Shown here piece after piece: positions 27,740 through 37,444 of a stretch of 64,000 bases of DNA. The notes under the pieces are model-generated. The model was given only the letters and a program-made list of their open reading frames with translations, was not told the origin of the DNA and ran no database searches. Position 1 is the stretch's first letter. Every line of letters begins with the position of its first letter. The position numbers and the translations under genes are program-made. This DNA is from Raoultibacter phocaeensis (GTDB lineage Bacteria > Actinomycetota > Coriobacteriia > Coriobacteriales > Eggerthellaceae), in assembly GCF_901411515.1 (NCBI RefSeq), contig NZ_CABDUX010000002.1, forward strand, positions 1,612,001 through 1,676,000, in the 5' to 3' direction.

Positions 27740-30700
27740 CTACCTCCTTTCGCGCGTGCGGCGCGCTCTCTGCACGAGGGCGATCGCCGCGAGCGCGGCG
27801 GCGGCGAGCGCGGTTGCGGCCGACGCGGCGAACGGCAGGCACGCGGCGTCGCCGGTCGAAGGCGTTGCGGCCCCCTCCCGACGCTCGCCCGACGACGGTG
27901 GGTCGGAAGCGGGCGGCAGCGGGATCGCGGCTTCCGGCTTTTCCGCGAACACGGCGGACACCGTCACGTCCTCGTCCGGCATGACGAACGAGCCTTTCTC
28001 GACCGCGCGGCCGTTCGCGCGAACCTCCTCAAGCTCGTAACCCTCGTCGGGCACGGCGGCCACGACGACGGTCTCGCCCTTGACGGCCTGCGTCTTGTCC
28101 ACGGCGAGCGTGCCGTGCTCGGGCGCCTCGACCGTGATGGTGCGCAGGATGTCGTAGGCCGGCGCGTAGGTGCTGAACATGTCGCTCGCGAACACGCGCG
28201 CGCCGTCGGCGCGGACGGCCACGCCAAGCGCATCGGCCGCGCCGCCGTGCACGCGCAGCATGCACTCGTTGGCGTGGTCGAGCCCGTCGTCGGGAAACGC
28301 CATGGAGAACACGATGGGCTGCTCGGTCACCTCGACGACGACCCGCCTGACGAGCGATCCGTGGCCGTTCTTCTCGAATACGTCGATCGAAAGCTCGATG
28401 GAGAAGCACTCGCCCAGCACGCTTTCGCCCGCCGCTTGAAGCAACAGGGCGCGCTCGGCCTCGGCCACCTCGCCGTCCGCCAAAGGCGCGATGGCGAGCG
28501 TGACGCGCGCGACCTGGTTGTCTTCGAGCAAAGGTAGGTCAAAGGGGTTGATGGCCGCAAGCAGGTTCGACGTCTCGACGGCGAACCCCGTCTGGTTGTC
28601 CACCACGGCGGTCGCCCAACCGGTGCACATGAGCATGATGGTGGCGCTGTCGCTCGCCGTCTGCCCGTACGCGGTCACCTTGATGCGCGCCGACTTCACG
28701 CCGGGCGCGATCACAAGCCGCGTGCCCTCGATCTGCACCGCATCGGCCGGCGCCGCGCCGCCGTCGAGCATCGCGACCTCGAGCGCTTCCAGCTTGACGC
28801 GGTCGTCGGCCAGCACGCCGCCCACCTGGGGCGTGAGGGTAAGCGCCGTCGCGCCGCCTTCGCCGGGGACGAGCGCCGCAGCGTAATCGGCCTCGTCCCG
28901 GCCCACGTAGACGGCGCTGCGCGGCGAGCTTTCCCCCTCGACGTCCAACAGCAGGTCGCTGATGCTCACCGTGTCGCTGGAGCCGGAAACGGAGAACGTC
29001 CAATCTCCCTCGGCCAAGCCGTTAAACGGCTTGCCGTACGTTTGCGTGAACAGCGTGCCCGGCCCGCAGGTCACCGTGTAGGTGCCGTACGGCTCGAACG
29101 CGTCGGGCAGACGCAGCTTCACCGTTTTCCCGTCGTCGGAAACCCTCACCCGCAAAGCGCCCACGTTGAGCTTCGCGAACTCGGTTTTGTTCGCATCCGT
29201 TATCGTGAAGTACCCGCGCCCCTTCTCGATCGGCTGATCGAACGAAAGCGTAAGCACGGTGTTTGCCGGGTCGTGGTACTGCTCGCCGTGCGCAGGGGAA
29301 AGCGAGGTCACCGTAAGCGGCTTGGTGAACAGGTTGAAGCTCGTCTGCGCCGCCGAGGTGTAGGCGCCGGTGGCGGATTTCTTCACCATGAGCGCGAGGT
29401 CCACGGTGCGCGGCGCGTCGTCGCTCGTGTACGAGAGCGAGGAATGCCACGTGGCTCCCCCGTCGTCGGACACGAGGTCGTAGCCGTCCCGGCCGTCCGG
29501 CGCGACGGTCACCTCGCCCACGTACCACTCGTCGTGGCCGCCATCTCCCTTCTGGCCGCTCACGGTGAAGCGGCCGTCGGCACTATCCTGCTTCACGGTA
29601 AGCGTGCCGGGGGTGGTCGCGATCTCGTAGTTGTTGTCGGTTGCGGCGGTGAACTCGATGGGATAGGCGCCCACACCGGAGGTCGCGTCGGCCGCACAGG
29701 CAAGCTCCACCGCGTCGAGCACGTCGGTCTTCTCACCGTTAACCAGCCCCTCGGCCGCGTACGTGAGCTCCGGGTTCTCCTCGCCCACCAGGCGCGTCTT
29801 GTTCTCGGCTGTAAGCGCGAGCGGCGCTTTGCGAATGGTCTGGTAATAGACGTGCGTCGAGGGTTCGAGATCCGGGTTCTCCTCGACGTTCACCCTCGTG
29901 TTGACATGATAGGACCCTGCATTCACGGGCGGCGTTTCCGATTCCTCGTACACCGTGCCGCTGGAGCCCGCATACGTGACGGTGCACGTGGGCGGTGCGG
30001 TTTCCACTCCCTCGCAGAGCGACGGTATTACCGTAGCCGCATGCTGCGTGCCGTCGTATGTGACATCCAGGTTCGATACATCGAGTTTTACCGAATACCC
30101 CATGGTGCGGAAATGGGCCCTGCCCGGCCCGAGCGGCTCGCTCACCGCGCCCGCCGTGCTGCACACGGGGCCCACCCCTTGCGTGAGGATGTCGATTTCG
30201 GCGTTGGGCAGCAACGGCGCTATGAGGAAGTCGATATCGCTGGAGCCAACCTTGAGCAACCGGTCCTGTTCCTCTTTTTGAGCGTCCTCGATCGGATCGA
30301 TGGTGTAGGAAAGCTCTCCGTTCACATACACCAGAAACACGCCGCCGCCCTCTTGCATCAGCTCAATCGTATTGCCCCAAACAAGTTCAGGCACCAGCTC
30401 GGGCATCTGGGTGCCCGAAGGCGTATAGGTATACGCAAGCGGTTTACCGTAGTTGAAGGTGACGCTTCCGCTATCCGACGTTGCCCCCGTCTGGGAATTC
30501 TTCAACGTGAAGGACACCTTGTGGTTCGCCGTGTCCTTGTCGAGCTCGACGACGAGGGCTTTCTCCCAATCCTGATCGGTTTTTATCAAGTCGTAGCCGT
30601 TCGTCGGGGTGATGGTCACTGGCCCGATGAGCCAATCTTCATGGCCGTTTGCGCCCTTCGCCGCATACGCGAGGTCGTAGTGGCCCTCGATAGGTTCCCG

Positions 30701-33700
30701 CACGTTATGCAGCTGTCCGTAGGGGCTTCCGGCATCGGTGATTTCGTAGTTGTTGTCGCTCGCATGAGAGAGCGTGATATCGTAATCTCCGAGGGAGCTC
30801 GGGCTGTAGTTCAGGCAGCGCCACACCACCTCGTCCAGACACGATTCGTCGTCGGTGCCGAGCAGTCCATAGGCCGTAAACGTGACCTCGTCCAGAGAGA
30901 ACTCTTCCATGTACTGGGCGTTCGCGTCGTTCGCCCTCACGGTGAGGGGCGCCTTCGTGATGTGCATCTCGGCGTATTCCAAACGGTAGCCCACCGCTAC
31001 GCCCGGGTCGGTGAACCTCAGCAGCACCAGATACTCGCCTACGTCTTTGGGGCACCCGCGGTTGAGCGAGGTCGGCGCCGCGAACGGCGTGGCGGCCCTC
31101 GTGCTCACCATGCGGGCGGCAAGCGCGGTCTTCTCCGCATACCCGATCGCCTCGTAGGTCGCCCCGTTGTAGAGCGACTCATGGTAGGCGATGGGAAACC
31201 CGGTGTACACGTACGAGGCAACCACGTCGACCTTCTGGTCGTAGGGCTCGACCACCTCCTCGCTCGACCAATCCGTGTTGCGCAGGTCGAGGGAGGGGTA
31301 ATACGCCGTGTAGTACACGTTCTGGTCGCCGTCCCCGATGTGCGCGCTTCCCGACGGCTTGGTCCGCCAGACGCCGTCTTTGTTGAGCGCGGTCATCTTG
31401 CCCGCGGCCTCGAGCGCATCGTCGCCGGTCATGTTGGCCGTTGAAAGCCCTGCGATGGTGTTGGCCTGAAGGTACGCGTCGTCGAACACCTGCGAAGAAT
31501 CGCTGCAGATGAGCGCAGGGCTTCCGCAGAAGAGGTTGAAGTACAAACGCTTGAATTCCGCACTGATTTTCACGCTTGCATCCACCAGCGCGATACCCGC
31601 GCGGTTCACCTGCGAGCCGGGGGGCACCGTGCTTATGAAGTTGCCTGCGAAGAAGCTTTGCTGCAGCTTGAAGACGCCCTGCGGATTAATGTCGTTCTGA
31701 GCGTACCCCACAAGGCCGCCCGCATTGAACGTCTGCGTTTTATTCTGCGCCCCCGTGCAGCGGATGTCGCCGACGAAACTGCAATTGGAAACGTCGAGGT
31801 GCCAACAGTCGGCAAGACCCACCAAACCACCCGCGGTGTACCCGCCTCCATCGCTCATCGTTTCGGCGGACAGCGCCACATCGGCTTGCACCATGCACGA
31901 AGCAAGGGATGCCGAACCCATCACGGTGCCCACCAGCCCGCCGACACGAATATGCCCGGTCACGGTACTTGCGGCAGAGGTGAAGCAGTTCTGTATCCTG
32001 CACTCGCTGCTTCCCTTGTCAACCGAGCCGAGCAGCCCGCCCACGTAGTCTTTGCCCGTCACGCTCCCCCTGTGAGAACTTTCCCGTATTTCCATACGAC
32101 CTTGCCCTTGCGGAACGCAACCGACCAGGCCGCCGGCCTTCCAGCTGCCGCTCACCGTGCCGTAGCTGCTGCAGTTGTCCACGATGGCGTTCTCCCCCGC
32201 AAGACCCGCGATCCCGCCCGTGCACTGGCCGCCATTCGTCACCGTTCCTCTGTTTTCGCTATACTGCACGAACCCGTACAGCTCGCCGGCGATGCCGCCG
32301 ACGTTCGCGGCGTTACCGGTGTCGGTATCGCCGCGCACCGTGCCGTAGTTGATGCAGAAGATGCCCTGTTTCGTTGTATCTTCCGAGCTCTGGGGCACGT
32401 AGCTCACGCCCACAATGCCGCCGACCGTGCGGCTTCCCGCAACCACGCCGTCGGTTTGGTTGGCGCAGTTGTCGATGGTTGTATTCACATTGCCCATCGC
32501 GCGACCCACGATGCCGCCGGTGTAGGCACTGCTACCGCCGTCGACAGTGGCATTGTTCATACACCAGATAACGCTTGCATTCATGCCGTCCACCACAGCG
32601 GCGATGCCTCCGACCGCGGCATCGGGGCCACCGTCAAGCGTGATGTCGACCAGGTTCGTGCAGCGGTACAGCGTCCCCCCGTTGAGCACCAGGTGGGCGA
32701 AAGCGCCCACGTCACCCGTGGAGGCCGCGCTGGAGCGAATGGAGCCGTCCAGCTTGAGCCGCATCACGCGCCCGTTAAGGGTTTTTATCAGGCCGTGCTC
32801 GGAATCGATGTCGGTGATGGTGTTGTCCAGGCCGTCCAACATGCCGGAAAATTCGCCCTCGCCGCCCAGCCACGGAAGCGGGGCGCCCTGCATGCTGATG
32901 TCGTTGGCCAACACGTAGCAGCCTTGAGAATTGTTCTCGACGCGCTTGAGATCGTCTGCAGTGGTCAGGTTCTCGAACAGCTTATAGCACACCTCGTCGC
33001 GCTCCGGGATGCCGAAATCGTGCATGAGAATGCTCGGGTAGTTCACCTTGTACGGCTCGCTCAGTTGCGTAAACTCCGTGATCATCGGATAGAGAAAGCG
33101 ATAGGTTCTCTCCTGATCCGTCGGCTCGGCCTCGGCTTTGAAGCTCCACGATGTCCACTCGCTGCCGAGCTCTTCTGCAAGCTCATCGCCGACCATCGTC
33201 ACCGTCGTGCGTCCCTCGATATTGCGGTCGTACGCTTGGCTGACCTTATGGCTGCCGAACGGGGGAAGGTCGCCCGTGAAATCGGTGTTGTAGTACAGGT
33301 CGTGCATCCAGCTGATAGAACTGGAGTCGTTGCGTATACCCACGAGCGCGCCAAGGTTCTGCTCGTCTCCGCCCCACCCCAGCACCCGTCCGGTGCTATA
33401 GGAAAAGGAGACGGCGTTGGTGGCCATCAGTCCGCTCGAGTCACCCACGAGGCCACCCGCCCCGTTGTTGCCCGTGACGTCGCCGGTGTTGTAGCACGAG
33501 GACACGGCGACCTCGGCCTCGCCCACGACGCCGCCTACCCGGTCGTCACCGGTGACGGTGCCCTCGTTGAACACAAGCTCGACGAGGTGCCCTTCAGCGC
33601 GACCCACGACGCCGCCAACTACATCCCCGTCGTCGCCGCCCGGTATGTCGTCATTGATGTCGCCTTTGACCTCGCCGTAGTTGCCCGCCACCGCGAACGC

Positions 33701-35467
33701 GTGGTCGAGGCCGATGTTCACCTTGAAGTTGACCTGGGACGCCGTGGTCCTACCCACAACACCGCCAACCATCGAGTTGCCCAATACGCACCCGTAGTTG
33801 AACACGTACCCGGCGTTGCCGAATTTGGAATTGAGGCCGATGACGCCGCCCACCTCTTCATCGCCGGTCACCTCGCCGTGGTTGATCAGGTTCTTCGCGC
33901 CGCAGTTGTTGAGGCCGATGACGCCGCCCACCTGTTTTGCACTTCCCGTGACCTTTCCGTAGTTCGTGCAGTCGGTCACGTAGCAGTCTACGCTGAATTC
34001 CGCGCCCACCTCGCCCACGATGCCGCCCACGCGGTGCTGGCCGCTCACGGCGCCGTAGTTGACGCAGTTGGTAACGGTGTTCTTCCCCTCCATCTCGCCC
34101 ACGACGCCCGCCGTTCTGCCCGCGGCCTTCGCGGTGACGGTGCCTTTGTTGACGCAGTTCACCATGGTGGCGGCATCTTCCATTCTGCCCACGACGCCGA
34201 CCACGCGGTTATCGTTGTCGGGCTGATCGGCATCGGGGAACCACACCTCGCCGTAGTTGGTGCAGTTTTCAACCCGCACAGTGTCGTGCACGCCGATCGC
34301 GATGCCCGCCATTTCACCCGCGGAATCGTCGCTTGCGGCAATGCGCCCGTAGTTTTCGCAGTTCGTGAGCGACCCGTTGCCGCTCACGTATTCCACGATG
34401 CCGGCGCAGCGGTGTCCCGTGTCGTTGCCGACCGCCGCGCGGTTCACGCACCCGTCGATGGTTCCCGTGCCTTCCCCGACGAGGCCCACGGAAGTGCTCG
34501 CCGCTATAACGCTGGCTTCGTCGGTTGTGCAGTTCTCAACCCGGCCGTAGTTGTATTTCACCAGACCCACGGCGTCGTGACCGTTGTTGTTGCTGTCGAA
34601 GTGCGATTCATCCATGTTCCCCGTGACGACGCACCCTTTCAGGTGGACGCTGCGCACCACCCCGTCGTTCGTTTCGGCCAGTCCGTAGGCGTTTTCGGCG
34701 CTGGTCATGCTGCCCGTCAGCGTCAGGTTCTGCACGACGCTTCCGGAACTCAGGTGATAGAACAGCGTCGCCAGCACGTAGTGCCACTTCGGCTGGTTGT
34801 GATCCCGGGCCTGCGACAGGTCTTCAGTGACGTTCAGATTGAACCGGAGCGTCTTGTTGTTGCCGTCGAATTTGCCGGTGAACGTCGCGGGGTAGGCTTG
34901 GTCGGTGGGCACGCCGATGGGGCGAAAGCCCGCCGGCAGCTCGATGCCGCTGTCGGGAACGGAATCGGCCAGGAAGTAGTTCGCATCGAGCGGGTAGGCC
35001 GCGTCCGCGCCGATCTTGGCCAGCTCCTCGCCCGAGGCGATGGGGATGGCCGAGAGCACGCCGTAGCCTTCGCCGAAATCGTGCTGTACGGGCGTCGGTG
35101 CGGACAGGTCGCGCACGGTGACATCGCTCGAAGAGCCGTTTGCGGGGACAGGTGCGGAGTCGGGCGCGGGGGCGCTCGGCTGCGAGTCGTCCTCGGGCTG
35201 CGCGCCCGGATCGGGGGCGGAGCCGTCAGCCGGCTGGTCTCCCTGCGGCTGGCCGCCGACCGGCGGGGTGGCAGCATCGTGCTGCGGCTGCCCATCGGCG
35301 GCGGGGGTATCCTGCGGATCGGGCGCGGGGGTGTCGGCGGGTTGGTTCTGGCCTTCCTGCACAGGCTGCGGATCGACCGGCTCGACCGCAAACGAGGCCG
35401 AGGGCACCAGGGCCGCCACCATCGCACAAGCGGTGAATGCCGCTATGAAGCGCCGTGTTCTATCCAT
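27740..35467 (-). CDS. Giant GLUG-repeat surface protein
   Basis: A 2,575-residue secreted wall or surface protein. Residues 1-27 are a signal peptide ending PSASFA. A Pro/Gln/Asp-rich linker runs to about 130. Two blocks of GLUG-type repeats follow (about 235-740 and 880-1350), with units such as VGGVVGEAEVAVSSCYNTGD. Two MBG-type beta domains begin near 1500 (ITKAPLTVRANDANA) and 1880 (IRKAPLALTAENKTRL). A Big_5/SbsA Ig-like domain is at about 2055-2155 and an InlB-B-like repeat near 2445-2500 (VAAVPDEGYELEEV). The tail has ATPSTGDA, a helix and RARRTRERR, a divergent sorting signal. The start at 35467 has GGAAGGG upstream. Adhesion is the likely role; no enzyme domain is seen. Confidence 0.88.
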   Translation of the reverse strand: MDRTRRFIAAFTACAMVAALVPSASFAVEPVDPQPVQEGQNQPADTPAPDPQDTPAADGQPQHDAATPPVGGQPQGDQPADGSAPDPGAQPEDDSQPSAPAPDSAPVPANGSSSDVTVRDLSAPTPVQHDFGEGYGVLSAIPIASGEELAKIGADAAYPLDANYFLADSVPDSGIELPAGFRPIGVPTDQAYPATFTGKFDGNNKTLRFNLNVTEDLSQARDHNQPKWHYVLATLFYHLSSGSVVQNLTLTGSMTSAENAYGLAETNDGVVRSVHLKGCVVTGNMDESHFDSNNNGHDAVGLVKYNYGRVENCTTDEASVIAASTSVGLVGEGTGTIDGCVNRAAVGNDTGHRCAGIVEYVSGNGSLTNCENYGRIAASDDSAGEMAGIAIGVHDTVRVENCTNYGEVWFPDADQPDNDNRVVGVVGRMEDAATMVNCVNKGTVTAKAAGRTAGVVGEMEGKNTVTNCVNYGAVSGQHRVGGIVGEVGAEFSVDCYVTDCTNYGKVTGSAKQVGGVIGLNNCGAKNLINHGEVTGDEEVGGVIGLNSKFGNAGYVFNYGCVLGNSMVGGVVGRTTASQVNFKVNIGLDHAFAVAGNYGEVKGDINDDIPGGDDGDVVGGVVGRAEGHLVELVFNEGTVTGDDRVGGVVGEAEVAVSSCYNTGDVTGNNGAGGLVGDSSGLMATNAVSFSYSTGRVLGWGGDEQNLGALVGIRNDSSSISWMHDLYYNTDFTGDLPPFGSHKVSQAYDRNIEGRTTVTMVGDELAEELGSEWTSWSFKAEAEPTDQERTYRFLYPMITEFTQLSEPYKVNYPSILMHDFGIPERDEVCYKLFENLTTADDLKRVENNSQGCYVLANDISMQGAPLPWLGGEGEFSGMLDGLDNTITDIDSEHGLIKTLNGRVMRLKLDGSIRSSAASTGDVGAFAHLVLNGGTLYRCTNLVDITLDGGPDAAVGGIAAVVDGMNASVIWCMNNATVDGGSSAYTGGIVGRAMGNVNTTIDNCANQTDGVVAGSRTVGGIVGVSYVPQSSEDTTKQGIFCINYGTVRGDTDTGNAANVGGIAGELYGFVQYSENRGTVTNGGQCTGGIAGLAGENAIVDNCSSYGTVSGSWKAGGLVGCVPQGQGRMEIRESSHRGSVTGKDYVGGLLGSVDKGSSECRIQNCFTSAASTVTGHIRVGGLVGTVMGSASLASCMVQADVALSAETMSDGGGYTAGGLVGLADCWHLDVSNCSFVGDIRCTGAQNKTQTFNAGGLVGYAQNDINPQGVFKLQQSFFAGNFISTVPPGSQVNRAGIALVDASVKISAEFKRLYFNLFCGSPALICSDSSQVFDDAYLQANTIAGLSTANMTGDDALEAAGKMTALNKDGVWRTKPSGSAHIGDGDQNVYYTAYYPSLDLRNTDWSSEEVVEPYDQKVDVVASYVYTGFPIAYHESLYNGATYEAIGYAEKTALAARMVSTRAATPFAAPTSLNRGCPKDVGEYLVLLRFTDPGVAVGYRLEYAEMHITKAPLTVRANDANAQYMEEFSLDEVTFTAYGLLGTDDESCLDEVVWRCLNYSPSSLGDYDITLSHASDNNYEITDAGSPYGQLHNVREPIEGHYDLAYAAKGANGHEDWLIGPVTITPTNGYDLIKTDQDWEKALVVELDKDTANHKVSFTLKNSQTGATSDSGSVTFNYGKPLAYTYTPSGTQMPELVPELVWGNTIELMQEGGGVFLVYVNGELSYTIDPIEDAQKEEQDRLLKVGSSDIDFLIAPLLPNAEIDILTQGVGPVCSTAGAVSEPLGPGRAHFRTMGYSVKLDVSNLDVTYDGTQHAATVIPSLCEGVETAPPTCTVTYAGSSGTVYEESETPPVNAGSYHVNTRVNVEENPDLEPSTHVYYQTIRKAPLALTAENKTRLVGEENPELTYAAEGLVNGEKTDVLDAVELACAADATSGVGAYPIEFTAATDNNYEIATTPGTLTVKQDSADGRFTVSGQKGDGGHDEWYVGEVTVAPDGRDGYDLVSDDGGATWHSSLSYTSDDAPRTVDLALMVKKSATGAYTSAAQTSFNLFTKPLTVTSLSPAHGEQYHDPANTVLTLSFDQPIEKGRGYFTITDANKTEFAKLNVGALRVRVSDDGKTVKLRLPDAFEPYGTYTVTCGPGTLFTQTYGKPFNGLAEGDWTFSVSGSSDTVSISDLLLDVEGESSPRSAVYVGRDEADYAAALVPGEGGATALTLTPQVGGVLADDRVKLEALEVAMLDGGAAPADAVQIEGTRLVIAPGVKSARIKVTAYGQTASDSATIMLMCTGWATAVVDNQTGFAVETSNLLAAINPFDLPLLEDNQVARVTLAIAPLADGEVAEAERALLLQAAGESVLGECFSIELSIDVFEKNGHGSLVRRVVVEVTEQPIVFSMAFPDDGLDHANECMLRVHGGAADALGVAVRADGARVFASDMFSTYAPAYDILRTITVEAPEHGTLAVDKTQAVKGETVVVAAVPDEGYELEEVRANGRAVEKGSFVMPDEDVTVSAVFAEKPEAAIPLPPASDPPSSGERREGAATPSTGDAACLPFAASAATALAAAALAAIALVQRARRTRERR

Positions 35468-35591
35468 CGCGCTACCCTTCCGCTCGCCCGCATGGGAATC
35501 GCCGCTCAAGGCTTTCAACCGGGCTTCTGCACACGTCGCCTTTTATTTTCCCAAACGTTGTTCCCCCCGTGCGTCCCTGCGTCGTATCGGT

Positions 35592-35611
35592 ATCTTTTTG
35601 CGCAAAATTAG
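35592..35611. promoter_or_regulatory. Shared palindromic motif upstream of the giant surface gene
   Basis: ATCGG, five bases and TTTTGCGCAAAAT occur here, about 125 bases upstream of the surface protein start. TTTTGCGCAAAA is a perfect palindrome. The same layout is seen upstream of the BspA-type gene and of the LytTR regulator. Confidence 0.55.
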
Positions 35612-35689
35612 TAAAGGGAGCATCGGGGGTCGCAGGTGTGCTTTCCCCGTGGTTGCTTTCGTCGGTTGCTTTCCGCTAAAATGAGTACA

Positions 35690-35745
35690 ACATTTACGGA
35701 TGCAATGTCACTACATTTACGGAATAATTCTTACTACATTTACGG
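35690..35745. repeat. Three direct repeats of ACATTTACGG with a 23-bp period
   Basis: ACATTTACGG occurs at 35690, 35713 and 35736; the second and third extend leftward as CTACATTTACGG. The regular spacing of about two helical turns suggests an iterated operator for the downstream ATPase gene, whose start lies 40 bases on. Confidence 0.7.
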
Positions 35746-35785
35746 TTTTTTGCTGGTCATCGTCTTTTCAGGAGGAGCGCAGAAC

Positions 35786-37075
35786 ATGGAAATAGAGGGA
35801 AATCGTTACCTACCGCGGCTCATCGATCCTTCCGTCGAACTGCACCTTCGCGCGTTCGGCGCCGTCGAAATAACCGGAACAATGTGGTCGGGGAAGACGT
35901 GGACCTCACGTGCGCACGGCAAAAGCAGAGTGACCTTCGACAGTAAACAGACCCGGGAGCTCGCTGAAATCGACGTCGATGCCGTGCTTAAAGGCGAGGC
36001 GCCGCATATCATCGACGAGTGGCAGGAGGTGCCGCAGGTTTGGGATGCGGTCCGCAACAAGGTGGACGAAGCCGGCGGGAAACGCGGCCTGTTCATCCTG
36101 ACCGGCTCGTCTCGGCCAGCCAAGGGCAAAACGCGCCATACCGGCTCCGGAAGGATAGCGAGGCTGAAGATGTGGCCCATGACGCTTTCCGAATCGGGCC
36201 ATTCACGAAAGTCCGTTTCTCTTGCAGGACTGTTCGAGAAAACGTTCGAGCCCGGCCCCGTCGAGACAGACTTGGAGCAGCTTGCCGAACTCGCATGCCG
36301 CGGCGGCTGGCCTGCGGCCGTCGACCTCGACAGCGAGGCGGCTCGAATCGTGCCCGCGCAGTACTTGGACGCCTTGTTCGCGAAAGAGGACGATAAGGCA
36401 CCCGGATCCGAGCGGGAACTTAGGCTGTTTTTGCAATCTCTCGCACGTAACGTGGGCAGCGCCGCCACCTTGGAAACGCTTGCGAAAGATATGGGGCTCG
36501 ATGATGGCGGAAAGGTGTCCGACGCGAACACGCGGAGGGTGAGCACGTTTCTCGATTACTTCCTCGGCCGCTACGTAGTATGCGATCTGCATGGCTGGGA
36601 CGCGCCCATCAAATCGAGAAGCCGCTTGCGCACTAAACCGAAGTACGGTTTTGCAGACCCTTCACTGCCCGCCGCTCTGCTCGGCGCTGGACCGGATACG
36701 CTCATGGGCAATCTTCAGCTCTTCGGACAGCTCTTTGAGGAACTATGCCTGCGCGACTTGCGGGTATACGCCTCCACCATGAGTCAAGCGCAGCTCGACC
36801 CGTTGCGCTACTATCGGGATGCCGACGGTTTGGAGGTTGATGTCATCATCGAATTGCGCGACGGCCGCTGGGGGGCGATAGAAGTAAAGCTGGGAGCCAA
36901 CAAAGCGGATGCCGGCGTGCGAAACCTGCTAAGGCTTAAGAACAAAATTGCCGCGAATCCGGCAGCCCGCAATCCCGAGCCCAGCTTCATGCTCGTTCTC
37001 GTCGGGAAGACGGACTACCAGTACAGGACGCCTGAGGGCGTCATCGTGGCCCCCATAACCGAGCTGACCGCATAA
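35786..37075 (+). CDS. AAA ATPase with DUF4143 domain
   Basis: A 430-residue protein of the widespread AAA_14/DUF4143 family. The N-terminal half has a Walker A EITGTMWSGKTWTS (near residue 30) and Walker B HIIDEWQEVP. The C-terminal half is DUF4143, with a nuclease-like core typical of the family (DADGLEVDVIIE, then IEVKLG, an E-x-K motif). Relatives are abundant in anaerobes; their function is unsettled, with links to mobile elements and toxin-antitoxin-like loci. The start at 35786 has GGAGGAG eight or more bases upstream; the frame extends 50 codons further but without a ribosome site. It is followed by a broken relative. Confidence 0.88.
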   Translation: MEIEGNRYLPRLIDPSVELHLRAFGAVEITGTMWSGKTWTSRAHGKSRVTFDSKQTRELAEIDVDAVLKGEAPHIIDEWQEVPQVWDAVRNKVDEAGGKRGLFILTGSSRPAKGKTRHTGSGRIARLKMWPMTLSESGHSRKSVSLAGLFEKTFEPGPVETDLEQLAELACRGGWPAAVDLDSEAARIVPAQYLDALFAKEDDKAPGSERELRLFLQSLARNVGSAATLETLAKDMGLDDGGKVSDANTRRVSTFLDYFLGRYVVCDLHGWDAPIKSRSRLRTKPKYGFADPSLPAALLGAGPDTLMGNLQLFGQLFEELCLRDLRVYASTMSQAQLDPLRYYRDADGLEVDVIIELRDGRWGAIEVKLGANKADAGVRNLLRLKNKIAANPAARNPEPSFMLVLVGKTDYQYRTPEGVIVAPITELTA

Positions 37076-37084
37076 GCGGCGCCA

Positions 37085-37441
37085 AATCCCCGACCAAGCC
37101 AGAGGTGCCGGGGCCTCGAACTTCGCTACAGTTCTACTTTTGCAGGATTTGGCCGTTTTCCAATGCGACTTTTGCGGTATTTCTTCAAAAAAACGTCGGC
37201 GAAGTGGACTTCCTCATAGAGGACGGTCTCAACCCGGCCGTGTTACCCGTGGAGGTGAAGAGCGGCAAGTACAGCACGAAGCATGCGGCGCTGGACAGGC
37301 TGATGGACGTGAAGAATTACGGAATAGAGCGCGCCTGCGTGCTGCATCGCTACAACGTGGCCAACGAGGGAGCGGTGACGTACCTGCCCCTCTACATGGC
37401 CGCGTTCCTATGATGCAAAAACGGGGCGAATCCCCGACCAA
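37085..37441. repeat. 13-bp direct repeats flanking the ATPase gene fragment
   Basis: AATCCCCGACCAA occurs at 37085-37097, just after the ATPase stop, and again at 37429-37441, just after the fragment's stop. The pair brackets the gene remnant and suggests a duplication or recombination scar. Confidence 0.7.
37189..37413 (+). pseudogene. C-terminal fragment of a DUF4143 ATPase
   Basis: Seventy-four codons encode KNVGEVDFLIEDG, then VLPVEVKSGKYSTKHAALDR and a YNVANEG-containing end. This matches the nuclease-like D-(x)n-E-x-K end of DUF4143 ATPases but not the sequence of the intact neighbour, so it comes from a different family member. The ATPase domain is missing. The open frame begins upstream at 37105, but that part has no similarity. 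It is likely a remnant of a second gene. Confidence 0.75.
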
Positions 37442-37444
37442 ACC

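Larger units (their letters stand above)
35468..35785. other. Intergenic stretch between the giant surface gene and the ATPase gene
   Basis: This 318-base divergent region holds the TTTTGCGCAAAA-type motif at 35592-35611 and three 10-bp direct repeats at 35690-35745, both listed. Its lower GC content toward the ATPase gene contrasts with the rest of the window. Confidence 0.65.

Noticed and set aside
27740-27900. LPxTG sortase motif in the giant surface protein
   Set aside because: The tail has the right layout (ATPSTGDA, helix, basic end) but lacks a true LPxTG, so only a divergent sorting signal is claimed.
31658-35611. Open frame of 1,317 codons on the plus strand
   Set aside because: It is antisense to the giant GLUG protein gene and has a His/Arg-rich composition typical of shadow frames.
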